Below, in pieces: positions 22,397-30,797 of a stretch of DNA of 64,000 nucleotides. Below the pieces are notes generated by a model, which searched no databases, was not told the DNA's origin, and saw only the letters and a list, made by a program, of their open reading frames with translations. The position numbers were made by a program, and so were the translations under genes. The stretch's first letter is position 1. Every line of letters begins with the position of its first letter. This DNA comes from an uncultured Ruminococcus sp. GTDB lineage: Bacteria; Bacillota; Clostridia; Oscillospirales; Ruminococcaceae. The stretch lies in the NCBI GenBank assembly GCA_910584195.1, contig CAJTYV010000016.1, positions 1 through 64,000 of the forward strand, in the 5' to 3' direction.

Positions 22397-23668
22397 ATGG
22401 GACTTGAATTATATGATTACCAAATGAAAGCTGTTAATCAGATGAAAAACGGCTGCATTCTTTGCGGTGATGTCGGTTCTGGTAAATCAAGAACGGCTCT
22501 TGCGTATTACTTCTTTCTGAATGGTGGGGAACTTCTTGGCGGTGTTGCCGGCGATAACTATATGCCGATGGGAGATCCGCCTATGGATTTGTACATTATC
22601 ACAACTGCCAGAAAACGGGATACTTGCGAATGGGAGGGTGAACTATCACCCTTCCTTCTTTCTATTAACAGAGAAGTAAATTTGTATAGTAATACGGTAA
22701 TCGTCGATTCGTGGAACAACATCAAAAAATACGAAGACATCACAGAAGCCTTTTTTATATTTGATGAACAGAGGGTCGTTGGCTCTGGGGCATGGGTAAA
22801 ATCATTCCTAAAGATAGCGAGAAACAATCAATGGATTTTGCTCTCGGCTACTCCTGGAGACACCTGGCAGGATTATATTCCCGTTTTCATTGCCAATGGA
22901 TTTTATAAGAATCGGACTGAGTTCACCAGAGAGCATATTGTTTATAGCCGCTTCAGTAAGTTCCCGAAAGTGGATCGGTATTTAAACACCGGGAAGTTGA
23001 TACGGCATAGAAATGATATTTTGGTAAACATGGATTTCAGACGAACCACGGTTTCTCATCATGAAGATGTTGTCGTTTCATATGACATTGAGATGTATAA
23101 AGATGTTGGACGAACCAGATGGAACCCATATAAGAATGAACCAATTCAGAATGCTGGCGGTCTTTGTTATATTTGGCGAAAGATAGTCAACACAGCAGAA
23201 TCACGACAGGTAGCTCTGTTGGAGATTCTCGAAAAGCATCCACGGGCAATTATATTTTACAACTTCGATTATGAGTTAGAATTGCTCAAAACTCTCTTTT
23301 GTCCATGTGATAGAGATTATGAGAAATGCACTAATGAACCATGTTCAGGAAATTGTATGAAAGTGGCTGAATGGAATGGTCATTGTCATCAGCCAGTTCC
23401 TGATGGAGAAGCATGGGTATATCTGGTCCAGTACAATGCCGGAACTGAAGGGTGGAACTGCGTCAAGACAGATACAATTATATTTTACTCACAGAACTAC
23501 TCTTACAAGATTATGAAGCAATCTGCCGGGCGAATTGACAGACTAAATACGCCATACAAGGATTTGTATTATTATCATCTGAAATCGAAGTCTGGGATTG
23601 ACCTTGCTATCGGCAGAGCTTTACGGGATAAGAAAGACTTCAACGAAAGCAGCTATGTGAAGTGGTAA
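22397..23668 (+). CDS. SF2 DEXH-type helicase
   Basis: A 423-aa ATPase. Walker A GDVGSGKSR (about residues 24-32) is followed by Walker B FIFDEQR (DEQR near 129), motif III LLSATPGD, and in the C-terminal lobe TEGWNC and motif VI QSAGRIDR. The C-terminal lobe carries a cysteine-rich insert (CPCDRDYEKCTNEPCSGNC), probably zinc-binding. Phage SNF2/SF2 helicases of this size work in replication or recombination-dependent repair. GAAGGAGGGCGACAGGAGCC precedes the ATG. Confidence 0.88.
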   Translation: MGLELYDYQMKAVNQMKNGCILCGDVGSGKSRTALAYYFFLNGGELLGGVAGDNYMPMGDPPMDLYIITTARKRDTCEWEGELSPFLLSINREVNLYSNTVIVDSWNNIKKYEDITEAFFIFDEQRVVGSGAWVKSFLKIARNNQWILLSATPGDTWQDYIPVFIANGFYKNRTEFTREHIVYSRFSKFPKVDRYLNTGKLIRHRNDILVNMDFRRTTVSHHEDVVVSYDIEMYKDVGRTRWNPYKNEPIQNAGGLCYIWRKIVNTAESRQVALLEILEKHPRAIIFYNFDYELELLKTLFCPCDRDYEKCTNEPCSGNCMKVAEWNGHCHQPVPDGEAWVYLVQYNAGTEGWNCVKTDTIIFYSQNYSYKIMKQSAGRIDRLNTPYKDLYYYHLKSKSGIDLAIGRALRDKKDFNESSYVKW

Positions 23669-23670
23669 CA

Positions 23671-23702
23671 CGCAGCATTTACAACCCCTTTAATGAAAGG
23701 AG
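23671..23702 (+). promoter_or_regulatory. SD-masking leader repeat, copy 12
   Basis: CGCAGCATTTACAACC then CCCTTT-AATG-AAAGGAG; one stem mismatch. It lies 17 kb from the main group, again directly after a gene end. Confidence 0.6.
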
Positions 23703-23713
23703 AGTGATATTTT

Positions 23714-23929
23714 ATGATTATTACTGAAATTCAAAAGAAAGAAATTGAGCAGCTTATTCCGGAGCATACAGAAGCTTTGGTTGCTTATGGCGCCGATATG
23801 TACAGACGTGGATTGATTACTGGGGCAGTATGGCTTGCTATTGGGGTTGGGTGCGGTTTTGTTATTACAGGATTAAAGGAAATCTATAAATATCAGAAAT
23901 CTAAAAAAGAAAACGAAGAGGAGTCCTAA
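23714..23929 (+). CDS. Small single-pass membrane protein
   Basis: A 71-aa protein with a membrane helix (GAVWLAIGVGCGFVITGLKEI, about residues 36-56), a soluble N-terminal half and a charged tail ending EES. The stop TAA is in the loop of the following terminator, completing a cassette identical in layout to those at 5-8 kb. Confidence 0.75.
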   Translation: MIITEIQKKEIEQLIPEHTEALVAYGADMYRRGLITGAVWLAIGVGCGFVITGLKEIYKYQKSKKENEEES

Positions 23930-23947
23930 CAAGGGCTCTTTCTTCTT
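23921..23947 (+). terminator. Stop-in-loop terminator
   Basis: GAGTCC/GGGCTC with loop TAACAA, followed by TTTCTTCTT. The TAA ends the membrane-protein gene. Confidence 0.85.
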
Positions 23948-23966
23948 GCATGGAAAGGAGAAGCAG

Positions 23967-24143
23967 GTGGAAAACAAATCGGATACTTTTCTTGCGAGTT
24001 TTGACTATACGCATGGGAATATTCCTGTGCTGATTGTCGGACGACGCGGGAAGGAAAAAGAAATTGACATTATTAACGCTTTTCAGGGAGATGAAGCGAA
24101 AGAACTGTATAAGAGATTAACGGAGAAGAGGGTGAGTGTATGA
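23967..24143 (+). CDS. Small unknown protein, GTG start
   Basis: A 58-aa protein (NIPVLIVGRRGKEKEIDIINAF in the middle), probably a small alpha/beta fold. The GTG at 23967 was chosen because GGAAAGGAG precedes it at normal spacing. Its stop overlaps the next ATG by 4 bp. Confidence 0.6.
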   Translation: MENKSDTFLASFDYTHGNIPVLIVGRRGKEKEIDIINAFQGDEAKELYKRLTEKRVSV

Positions 24144-24400
24144 CGTTTGCTAAATTTTGTGAAGCGATTGTTGGGCGCCCACTATTTGACTGGGAGAAGA
24201 AATGTGCCGGATTTTTGGAAGAACATCCAGACGCAAAACTGATACATCCGATAGCTCGTGGAAGTGCAAGGATGTCCTACCAGGAGCGTTTATCTATATT
24301 GTTTGCTTTGTATAAAGCTTGCGGAAAGGAGGAGAATTGTGAAACAACCGAAAAGATTGACACGGAAGCAGAAAGAATGCTTGACAGCGCATTGTCTTAA
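24140..24400 (+). CDS. Small unknown protein
   Basis: An 86-aa protein (FDWEKKCAGFLEEHPDAKLIHP, RMSYQERLSILFALYKAC). Weakly reminiscent of the start of terminase-like ATPases, but it has no nucleotide-binding motif. Coupled to its neighbours on both sides; the next gene starts inside it in another frame. Confidence 0.6.
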   Translation: MTFAKFCEAIVGRPLFDWEKKCAGFLEEHPDAKLIHPIARGSARMSYQERLSILFALYKACGKEENCETTEKIDTEAERMLDSALS

Positions 24401-24503
24401 TTGGAATGACTGGATGTTAGTTGAAGAAACGGATTTCTGCTACCGAGTTATTAACAAGAAGACCGGCGCCGTTAAAAGCGTTGACAAATTCAGGAGGAGA
24501 TAA
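24339..24503 (+). CDS. DUF6906-like small protein
   Basis: A 54-aa basic protein: KRLTRKQKECLTAHCLNWNDWM, then VINKKTGAVKSV. The pattern RxTRKQKExLxxxxLNxxxW plus a C-terminal strand matches DUF6906 as I recall it. GTG start at 24339 after AAAGGAGGAGAATT. It overlaps the end of the preceding gene by 62 bp in another frame. Confidence 0.7.
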   Translation: MKQPKRLTRKQKECLTAHCLNWNDWMLVEETDFCYRVINKKTGAVKSVDKFRRR

Positions 24504-24881
24504 ATGAAAATCTATACAAGTTATTTTGCTAACTTGAAAAACATTCCAGCGAACATTGTCCCGATTTCTATATCTCGGAAACCACCGAAAGGATATGGCG
24601 GGATGGAATACAAGCTACTTGCTCCTTTAAACGATTTATTGTCGGAATGGCATAGAAACCATAACGAAGCTGATTACCGTTTTAAGTTTGCTAAACAGTT
24701 GGTTTCGTTGGATGCGTCAAGAATTGTAGATGTACTGAACTATATCTCTGGTGGTCTGGATATCGTTCTGGTTTGTTATGAGAAACCTGAGAAGTTTTGT
24801 CATCGCCATTTGGTTGCCGAGTGGCTTAATAAACACGGATACGATGTTGAAGAATGGAAAGGAGAATGTTATGAGACCTGA
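24504..24881 (+). CDS. DUF488 family protein
   Basis: A 125-aa protein. It starts with a strand (IYTSYFANL), contains VPISISRKPP, and carries the family's metal-site-like block LVCYEKPEKFCHRHLVAEWLN near residues 92-113. DUF488 proteins are small, widespread and poorly understood. It begins right at the preceding stop and overlaps the next gene by 11 bp. Confidence 0.8.
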   Translation: MKIYTSYFANLKNIPANIVPISISRKPPKGYGGMEYKLLAPLNDLLSEWHRNHNEADYRFKFAKQLVSLDASRIVDVLNYISGGLDIVLVCYEKPEKFCHRHLVAEWLNKHGYDVEEWKGECYET

Positions 24882-25128
24882 TGAAAAAGGGAAGAAGCTC
24901 GCCAATGATATTTTGGATTATGTGAATAACTTGGCGTGCAATGAAGAAATCTTTGCGAAGACTATTTGCGGTGCACACAGGACTTTGCAGCAGTCAGCGA
25001 TGCGCCTCTTTATCGCCACAATTTGTAAGATGGCAGAAAATGATACGGATGCAAGAAATGAAGCATCTGTAGAACTGGCGAAGAAAATTGCAGAAATAGC
25101 AAAAGATCATTCGTTACCGCTGGTTTGA
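24871..25128 (+). CDS. Small helical unknown protein
   Basis: An 85-aa helical, acidic protein (MRPDEKGKKLANDILDYVNN, KTICGAHRTLQQSAMRLFI). GAAAGGAGAATGTT precedes the ATG, inside the end of the DUF488 gene. The hexad-like pattern suggests a helical bundle. Not recognised. Confidence 0.65.
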   Translation: MRPDEKGKKLANDILDYVNNLACNEEIFAKTICGAHRTLQQSAMRLFIATICKMAENDTDARNEASVELAKKIAEIAKDHSLPLV

Positions 25129-25159
25129 TATTTTCAGTAAGGGTAGAAAGGAGAAAATT

Positions 25160-26191
25160 ATGAGTTCGTATATTATTGCAGTAGATTTTGATGGTACAAT
25201 TTGCGAAAACAAGTACCCAGCAATCGGTGAGCCGAGACGCAGCACAATTTCATATTTGAAGGAGAAGCAGAAAAAGGGAGCAAAACTCATCCTGTGGACT
25301 TGTAGGGTTGATGAGCTTCTTGACTCGGCTGTTAAATGGTGCCGCAACCAGGGATTGATATTTGACGCGGTGAATGAGAATTTGCCGGAGGTTGTTGCCG
25401 CGTTCGGAGGCGATACCAGAAAGATATTTGCCAACGAGTACATAGACGATCGGAACGGGAAACTTCCCGATGAATCTAAATCAAGTCTTCTGTCATGGGC
25501 AGAGCAGGAAGTAAAATTTGCCTGTGAACACGAAAGAGGCGACAAGCCTAAAGAAGAATGGGATTATGGGTGTGCCTGCTATGAATCTGCTTTAAAGGCT
25601 TTTAAAAGTCTCGAAGAAGATAACCACAGCGGGTTCAGTATTGGTTTTACAAAAGGAATTCTTAACCGTTTAATTGACGGTAAGCCGCTTTGTCCTATCG
25701 AGGATACGGAAGAAACATGGAGTCACATTGCCGATACAAGTGGACATCAGGGAGAAGAAGTGAATTATCAGTGTAAACGTATGAGCAGCTTGTTCAAATA
25801 TGTTTACGCTGATGGGACGGTTAAGTATCGTGATATTGATCGTTTTATTATGGTTGAAACATTAACCAACACGATATGGCATTCCGGATTGGTAGACCAG
25901 GTTCTTGAAGAACTCTACCCGATCACTATGCCTTATATTCCCAGTGATACACCCTACAAGGCTATGTGCGAGGAGTATTTGACAGATCGCAAAAACGGCG
26001 ACTTCGACACTGTTGGCATCCTGAATGTAATTGAACCGGACGGAAAGACGGTTGAAATTAACAGATATTTCAAGGATGTTCCGAATGGATGGGAAGAAAT
26101 TGATCTGGAAGAGTTTAAGAACCGCCGGGCAATGCATTTTAAGCGGTTGCATTCGGAAATTCACGATAAACGAAAAGGAGAACAATCATGA
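25160..26191 (+). CDS. HAD-hydrolase fused to a conserved phage domain
   Basis: A 343-aa fusion. Residues about 1-105 are a HAD-type phosphatase: motif I VDFDGTI with the nucleophilic Asp, motif II-like LILWTCR, and a final FANEYIDDR motif. Residues about 115-343 carry a domain (YGCACYESALKAFKSLEED, GFSIGFTKGILNRLIDGKPLCPIED) that I usually recall as a separate phage gene. The HAD half resembles small phage phosphatases that act on nucleotides or nucleic-acid ends. AAAGGAGAAAATT precedes the start. Confidence 0.78.
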   Translation: MSSYIIAVDFDGTICENKYPAIGEPRRSTISYLKEKQKKGAKLILWTCRVDELLDSAVKWCRNQGLIFDAVNENLPEVVAAFGGDTRKIFANEYIDDRNGKLPDESKSSLLSWAEQEVKFACEHERGDKPKEEWDYGCACYESALKAFKSLEEDNHSGFSIGFTKGILNRLIDGKPLCPIEDTEETWSHIADTSGHQGEEVNYQCKRMSSLFKYVYADGTVKYRDIDRFIMVETLTNTIWHSGLVDQVLEELYPITMPYIPSDTPYKAMCEEYLTDRKNGDFDTVGILNVIEPDGKTVEINRYFKDVPNGWEEIDLEEFKNRRAMHFKRLHSEIHDKRKGEQS

Positions 26192-26466
26192 ATGATAGCG
26201 ATTCTGTAAAGAAACTGATAATGGATTCGGCATGTAAAGTTGCTTTGGATGAACACTTAGACGAGGTGAATTTCAATTTAAAACCGCAAGAACACTCGTA
26301 TAGGGACTGTATGACAGTAATCTTCGGGAAAGGGCGGAAAAGAATCAGTACCATCTTCATGATGGACGAGTTTTTAGACATGAAATCTGATTTGTATCCG
26401 ATTGCGATCAGTTCTTATCTGAGAGAAATGGTTTACAAATTAAATGAAAAGGAGAAACAAGTATGA
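26188..26466 (+). CDS. Small unknown protein
   Basis: A 92-aa acidic protein (KKLIMDSACKVALDEHLDEVNF, then RDCMTVIFGKGRKRISTIFMMDEF). Overlaps both neighbours by 4 bp, so it is translated within one operon with the HAD fusion and the LemA-like protein. Not recognised. Confidence 0.65.
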   Translation: MNDSDSVKKLIMDSACKVALDEHLDEVNFNLKPQEHSYRDCMTVIFGKGRKRISTIFMMDEFLDMKSDLYPIAISSYLREMVYKLNEKEKQV

Positions 26467-27020
26467 AAACTATTAAAGAAAACTGGAAAGTAATGTTGAT
26501 CGTAGCAGCCGGAGTTGTGGCTGTTATTTTATTGTGTGTGTTTGGAGTGCAAAGCTCTCAGAACCAAGCTTTCGCTCTTGAAGAGCAGGTGAACACCGCT
26601 GAATCGGATATTAAGGTTCAGGAAAAGCGACGGGTGGATCTGATTTACAATTTGGCAGATTGCGTTAAGCAATACGATAAGCATGAAGCTGAAACGTTGG
26701 CGGCTATTGTCGAGGGGCGTGGCTCTGCCGGGGATATTGAAAACGCTACTACTGCTATTGCTGCTGTTTCTGAGGCATATCCGGAATTAAAAGCTGATGA
26801 GAACTATAGAGAACTTATGAATGAACTGGCTATGACTGAAAATCTTATCGCTGAGTACAGGAGCAACTATAACAAGCAGGTAAAAGCGTACAACCGTTAT
26901 GTGAAAAAATTCCCGACAAGGATATTTCTGAATATGCTTGGGTATGAGAGGCAGAGCTATCAGTATCTGGATTACGAAGCCCCGGTTGATGCTCCACAAA
27001 ATCTATTCGGGGAGGATTGA
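26463..27020 (+). CDS. LemA-family membrane protein
   Basis: A 185-aa protein. One N-terminal membrane helix (VMLIVAAGVVAVILLCVFG, about residues 11-29) is followed by the LemA helical domain: EKRRVDLIYNLADCVKQYDKHEAETL, then NLIAEYRSNYNKQVKAYNRYVKKFPTRIF. LemA proteins are usually chromosomal membrane proteins; a phage copy is unusual. It is coupled to the next gene, a double-span membrane protein, and the pair probably works together at the host membrane. Confidence 0.85.
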   Translation: MKTIKENWKVMLIVAAGVVAVILLCVFGVQSSQNQAFALEEQVNTAESDIKVQEKRRVDLIYNLADCVKQYDKHEAETLAAIVEGRGSAGDIENATTAIAAVSEAYPELKADENYRELMNELAMTENLIAEYRSNYNKQVKAYNRYVKKFPTRIFLNMLGYERQSYQYLDYEAPVDAPQNLFGED

Positions 27021-27023
27021 CGT

Positions 27024-27818
27024 ATGGGTTACTATCACGGGCATAGAAAAAGAGGGTTCGACTTCGGGGATTTTGAGATAACGAAGCGTGAAATTCTCGC
27101 AAGTGTATCTATTATAGCCGTAATGCTCCTGATCGGTGTTTTGATTTCTGGAAAGATTTCGGAGTACCAGATGGATAAAAACGAAATCTATAACAAGGCT
27201 GTAAAGATTCAAAGTTCTGATATTTTTGCCTATGGTATGCGAACCAATGTCGGTAATGCGTTTGTCTACGGTGATTTAAAAGCCGTAGACACCGTTACCT
27301 ACCCGGAAATAGGCGGAGAATATATGTATGTAGAAAAAGTAGAAGAACGCTATGAGCGGCATGAAGAGTATGTGACTGAAGAAGATGATGAAGGAAACAA
27401 GCATAGAAAACTAAAAGTCTGGTATGAATGGGAAGTAGAAAACAGAGGGTCACAACATTCTTCAGAAATAAGTTTTCTTGATATTTCTTTCCCTTATGAA
27501 AAAATACGAATTCCTACAGATCAACACATAACCACTATTGAAGGCGATAAGGTTTGGAGTTGGGAATCTGGTGAACGAGTAAAAGTTAGATTTTGCTATT
27601 ACGGCGTAGCAACACAATACACCGGAACAATATTCACAGAGTTAAAGAATAATACTATTTCGGACAACACACCCTTTTATGAAAATAAAACGATTGACGA
27701 AACAGTAGAGTTGCTGGAATCCAACGGCGGAACAATTATATTTTGGGTGCTATGGATTATCTTTATCGGTGTATGTGTATACGGCTTCTATTATCTGGAT
27801 AACCGATGGTTAGATTGA
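27024..27818 (+). CDS. Two-span membrane protein partner of LemA-like
   Basis: A 264-aa protein. It has a membrane helix near residues 24-43 (ILASVSIIAVMLLIGVLI), a large beta-rich middle (about 60-235) that should lie outside, and a second helix near 240-258 (IIFWVLWIIFIGVCVYGFYY). This topology resembles TMEM43-like proteins that sit beside lemA in some bacteria. Starts 3 nt after the LemA stop. Confidence 0.7.
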   Translation: MGYYHGHRKRGFDFGDFEITKREILASVSIIAVMLLIGVLISGKISEYQMDKNEIYNKAVKIQSSDIFAYGMRTNVGNAFVYGDLKAVDTVTYPEIGGEYMYVEKVEERYERHEEYVTEEDDEGNKHRKLKVWYEWEVENRGSQHSSEISFLDISFPYEKIRIPTDQHITTIEGDKVWSWESGERVKVRFCYYGVATQYTGTIFTELKNNTISDNTPFYENKTIDETVELLESNGGTIIFWVLWIIFIGVCVYGFYYLDNRWLD

Positions 27819-27830
27819 AAGGGGTGTAAA

Positions 27831-28019
27831 ATGCCTGATATAAAGAACTGCACAACTTGCTCCAATGCTATATTTTGTAAAACATGGGGTGAGTACAAGT
27901 GCAAAGAGCGAAAAGAATGGATACCTGATACGGATGAGGGAGTCTACTGCGGATTATATTCCAAAGGGACTCCCTCAACTGATTGTCACTGTGAAACGTG
28001 TGAGGAAAGGAGAATTTAG
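27831..28019 (+). CDS. Cysteine-rich small protein
   Basis: A 62-aa protein with nine cysteines arranged as CTTC, CK, CK, CG, CHCETC, which could bind zinc or an iron-sulfur centre. GAAAGGGGTGTAAA precedes the ATG. Next to a P-loop protein; function unknown. Confidence 0.65.
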   Translation: MPDIKNCTTCSNAIFCKTWGEYKCKERKEWIPDTDEGVYCGLYSKGTPSTDCHCETCEERRI

Positions 28020-28021
28020 GA

Positions 28022-28486
28022 ATGGATGTTTGGAGATGCCGGTTTCAGCAAGAACCGATAGACAATAGACCTCATTTTATATTTGGCGGTAGAGGAAACG
28101 GAAAAACAACAAGACTTATAAAAGAAGCTTCCGAAACCGACGGAGTTATTGTTTGTCCTACGCTTAAAACGGCCGATCATATTTGTCACTTGGCGTGGGA
28201 ACTTAAATGTAACATTCGTAGACCAATCACTTATGAGGAAGCATTTGGTCCTTATGATGACAGAAAAGCAATTCATTATTTTGACAATTACGGAATCGAG
28301 TTGTGTAATATTCTTCGCAGGAAACTCGGCACGTTTGAACGCTACAAAACCGAAACTATAATTATTGACGAGGATTCTATTAAATCCTTAAACGATATGT
28401 TGGACGGACTTAAAGTCAGCGATATGGATGGCCGTGAATTGAGATTTAAAATAGAGGTTTTAGGGAGGAACGAGAGCGATGATTAA
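28022..28486 (+). CDS. P-loop NTPase-like protein
   Basis: A 154-aa protein with Walker A GGRGNGKTTR (about residues 21-30) and a Walker B-like IIIDEDS (about 113-119). It is too short for a helicase and lacks other helicase motifs, so it is probably a small ATPase or a motor fragment. GAAAGGAGAATTTAGGA precedes the ATG; it overlaps the next gene by 8 bp. Confidence 0.75.
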   Translation: MDVWRCRFQQEPIDNRPHFIFGGRGNGKTTRLIKEASETDGVIVCPTLKTADHICHLAWELKCNIRRPITYEEAFGPYDDRKAIHYFDNYGIELCNILRRKLGTFERYKTETIIIDEDSIKSLNDMLDGLKVSDMDGRELRFKIEVLGRNESDD

Positions 28487-29243
28487 AATTGAAAATTTTG
28501 AGGTAATGGGATGGGAACATGTTATCCGTGGTATGCGAAACCCGATGAATAGTTGGAATAAGTCTGACAGCGGTATCTGCAAAGGTGGTGAAGATGGAAT
28601 CGGCTGCGAACATTGCGCAGTAGAGATACCTTGTACCCATGCATATGACCATTCATGGCAGCTCGGCAAGGCAGATCATGAACTGATGATGAAGCTGGCA
28701 AAAGCCGGTTCAGTTCACGGAAAATTCCGCCGGATGATTGCCGTATATGTAGATATTACGGCTCCATTGTATTGGTGGAAGGAGTTTGATACGTACAAAA
28801 TCGGTACGGTTGCCAACTCCTGCTCCACAATGCACAAAATTCATGCAAAGGAGTTTACGCTGGAGGATTTCAGTTGCGAGCATCTGTCTTGTTGGGGTGC
28901 GGCTCCGAGAGGTAACACTGATGGAGATTTGATGGATGAGAAAGTCAGCGACTTTATGTATGATTACATGGGCGCATTGATGGCCACTATTGTCGCTCTT
29001 AACAGCGCCAGAGAGCAGTTCCTGAAGCGGCAGGATAAACGATACTGGTGGCAGATGATTTAGCTTCTTCCCAGCTCTTACAACCAGAAACGGACGGTGA
29101 TGCTGAACTATGAAGTTCTGTCTGGTATTTATATTTACCGTAAGAATCACAAGCTGGATGAATGGCGGGAGTTTTGCCATTGGATCGAGCAGCTTCCGTA
29201 CAGTGAGATTATTACGTGTAATGTGGAGGAACCGACCGAATGA
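28479..29243 (+). pseudogene. Conserved phage protein interrupted by in-frame amber codon
   Basis: The reading frame is open from 28479 to a TAG at 29061-29063 (194 aa). It then continues open in the same frame for 59 more codons to TGA at 29241-29243. The sequence after the TAG (LLPSSYNQKRTVMLNYEVLSG ...) joins smoothly to RYWWQMI before it; relatives I recall read WWQMIQLLPSSYNQKRT without a break, with Gln at the amber position. Upstream blocks include APLYWWKEFDTYKIGTVANS. One CAG-to-TAG change would explain it. It may be a truncated gene, a sequencing error, or a readthrough site; TAG is an ordinary stop elsewhere in the window. Function unknown. Confidence 0.7.
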
Positions 29244-29447
29244 AAATAGTTAAAGAATATCTATGCAACGATAGAACACCAACAATCGATGAACTAAAAA
29301 AATCTATCAATATCGCTAATGCCGATGATTGCGTGGTTAAGTTGAATTGGTTTTTTTCCTCATAATGGATGGCACAATATGTATATTACCAAAGATATGA
29401 CTTTGGAAGATTGCAAAAGTAAACTTCCAAAAAAATATTCAGTGTAG
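29240..29447 (+). pseudogene. Small phage protein broken by a one-base shift at T7
   Basis: Starts at ATG 29240, overlapping the preceding TGA. The frame (MKIVKEYLCNDRTPTIDEL) runs 41 codons and stops just after a run of seven T at 29351-29357. Removing one T restores a frame to TAG 29445-29447 with FFPHNGWHNMYITKDMTLEDC, which looks like the natural ending. I recall full-length relatives of about 68 aa. Real mutation, sequencing error in a homopolymer, and programmed slippage are all possible. Confidence 0.65.
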
Positions 29448-29461
29448 ATAGGTGGAGAATA

Positions 29462-29716
29462 ATGAACTGGCGAGATTTTGATAATAAGCAGTTAGAAATG
29501 CAGATGAAAGATTTAAAACGCTGCATCGAAATACAAGCCGAACGACCGCTTACAGTTCGAGAGAAGGATTGGTTTAATCTTCGATATGACAGAGGAAGTA
29601 TTCGATGTGGGTCGCGCTCTTATAGAAGCGGGCTTATATCATCTCTCGACAGAGCAATTAAGCGTTTGGAAAAGGAAATGACAAGTGACGAACTTCGTCG
29701 CGTGAAAGGAGAATAG
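29462..29716 (+). CDS. Small basic unknown protein
   Basis: An 84-aa protein, helical and basic (KQLEMQMKDLKRCIEIQAER, SSLDRAIKRLEKEMTSDELRR). Possibly nucleic-acid binding through its Arg-rich segment. GGTGGAGAATA precedes the ATG and the next gene follows after 2 nt. Not recognised. Confidence 0.65.
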   Translation: MNWRDFDNKQLEMQMKDLKRCIEIQAERPLTVREKDWFNLRYDRGSIRCGSRSYRSGLISSLDRAIKRLEKEMTSDELRRVKGE

Positions 29717-29718
29717 CA

Positions 29719-29943
29719 ATGCTTAAATTATTAACAGATTGTGATAAATGTATGTACAAGCGAGTGTGCAAATATTATGGACATCCCAAACAGGCTATGG
29801 AGAAATTGAAAAATACTACATATGGTGATGGACCGAATGATGATTACGGATGGGATACTATGATGGAGCATGAACATGTGGATATTTCGTTTTCCTGCCC
29901 GGATTATCAGGAGCAAAAACCGACACCCAAAGGCTTTGCTTAA
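29719..29943 (+). CDS. Small cysteine-motif protein
   Basis: A 74-aa protein. A CDKCMYKRVCKYY motif near residues 8-20 and a C-terminal Cys (SCPDY) suggest one zinc or iron-sulfur site. A similar CxxC-x5-C arrangement occurs in the 66-aa protein at 35743. GAAAGGAGAATAGCA precedes the ATG. Confidence 0.65.
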   Translation: MLKLLTDCDKCMYKRVCKYYGHPKQAMEKLKNTTYGDGPNDDYGWDTMMEHEHVDISFSCPDYQEQKPTPKGFA

Positions 29944-29961
29944 TTTACGGAGGAAAGTTGA

Positions 29962-30270
29962 TTGAGAATTGAAGGAAAATTATCGTCATTAACGAATGGA
30001 TTAGTTAATCCAAAAGAGATTCTTGGAAAACCGATAAAACTTTTTGGTACTTTTCAAATTGGTGAAATAACCGAAATTGACGAAGAAAAAGATTTATATT
30101 TTGGAGAAGTCTCGGACGAGGCTATTGGAGAAGTAATGCTGAATAATCCAGAAATGTCTATTGGGTTTTGTTTCAGTGAATGTAATAAAAGAGACTACCA
30201 ACAAGGTGGTTATCAGCCAACAAAAATGCAAGAATACTTCTTAAAAAAGAATCGAGGTGATAAAATTTGA
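29962..30270 (+). CDS. Unknown protein, TTG start
   Basis: A 102-aa protein with a beta-rich start (IEGKLSSLTNGLVNPKEIL, LFGTFQIGEITEID). TTG at 29962 is the best start, 8 nt after ACGGAGG; no ATG or GTG fits. The last codons overlap the next gene by 4 bp. Not recognised. Confidence 0.55.
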   Translation: MRIEGKLSSLTNGLVNPKEILGKPIKLFGTFQIGEITEIDEEKDLYFGEVSDEAIGEVMLNNPEMSIGFCFSECNKRDYQQGGYQPTKMQEYFLKKNRGDKI

Positions 30271-30797
30271 GCGCACAGTATGATTTATATTTACAGCAGC
30301 ATCGCGCTAATGTTTACAAAGGCTTCGAGTGGATTCGTGAGAATCTCCCAGAGCTTTTAGTAAATGAAGACGGTGCTGGATGGCAGACAGAATTTGCGCA
30401 TGATGCTTCTAAGAATGAGAAAGACGAATATGAAGCTTATGACGCATATTTCTATGGAGGAAACAGGTCTTATAAGGTGATGGAGAACTACAGACGGGCT
30501 TGGCTTTTACACCTGCATCGTAATCCTCATCACTGGCAGCACTGGGTTCTCATCAACGATGACCCGAAAGAGGGCGAGATTGCTCTGGATATGCCCTACA
30601 ATTATATTCTTGAAATGATTTGTGATTGGTGGGCATTTAGCTGGTCAAAAGGAAAGCTGTTTGAAATCTTCGATTGGTACGATGAGCATAAGGCTTATAT
30701 AAAACTGAGCGATGCTACCAGAAAAACGGTGGAGGATATTCTTGACAAGATGAGAGTCAAGCTCTCTGAAATCTCTACGGGAGGAACAGAGAAATGA
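30267..30797 (+). CDS. DUF5662-like protein
   Basis: A 176-aa protein. An N-terminal block FEWIRENLPEL is followed by FAHDASKNEKDEYEAYDAYFYGG, the histidine/aspartate pattern I associate with DUF5662. An aromatic stretch follows (HRNPHHWQHWVL ... CDWWAFSW). The HD pattern suggests metal binding, possibly a hydrolase. TTG start at 30267 with GAGGTG upstream. Confidence 0.75.
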   Translation: MSAQYDLYLQQHRANVYKGFEWIRENLPELLVNEDGAGWQTEFAHDASKNEKDEYEAYDAYFYGGNRSYKVMENYRRAWLLHLHRNPHHWQHWVLINDDPKEGEIALDMPYNYILEMICDWWAFSWSKGKLFEIFDWYDEHKAYIKLSDATRKTVEDILDKMRVKLSEISTGGTEK

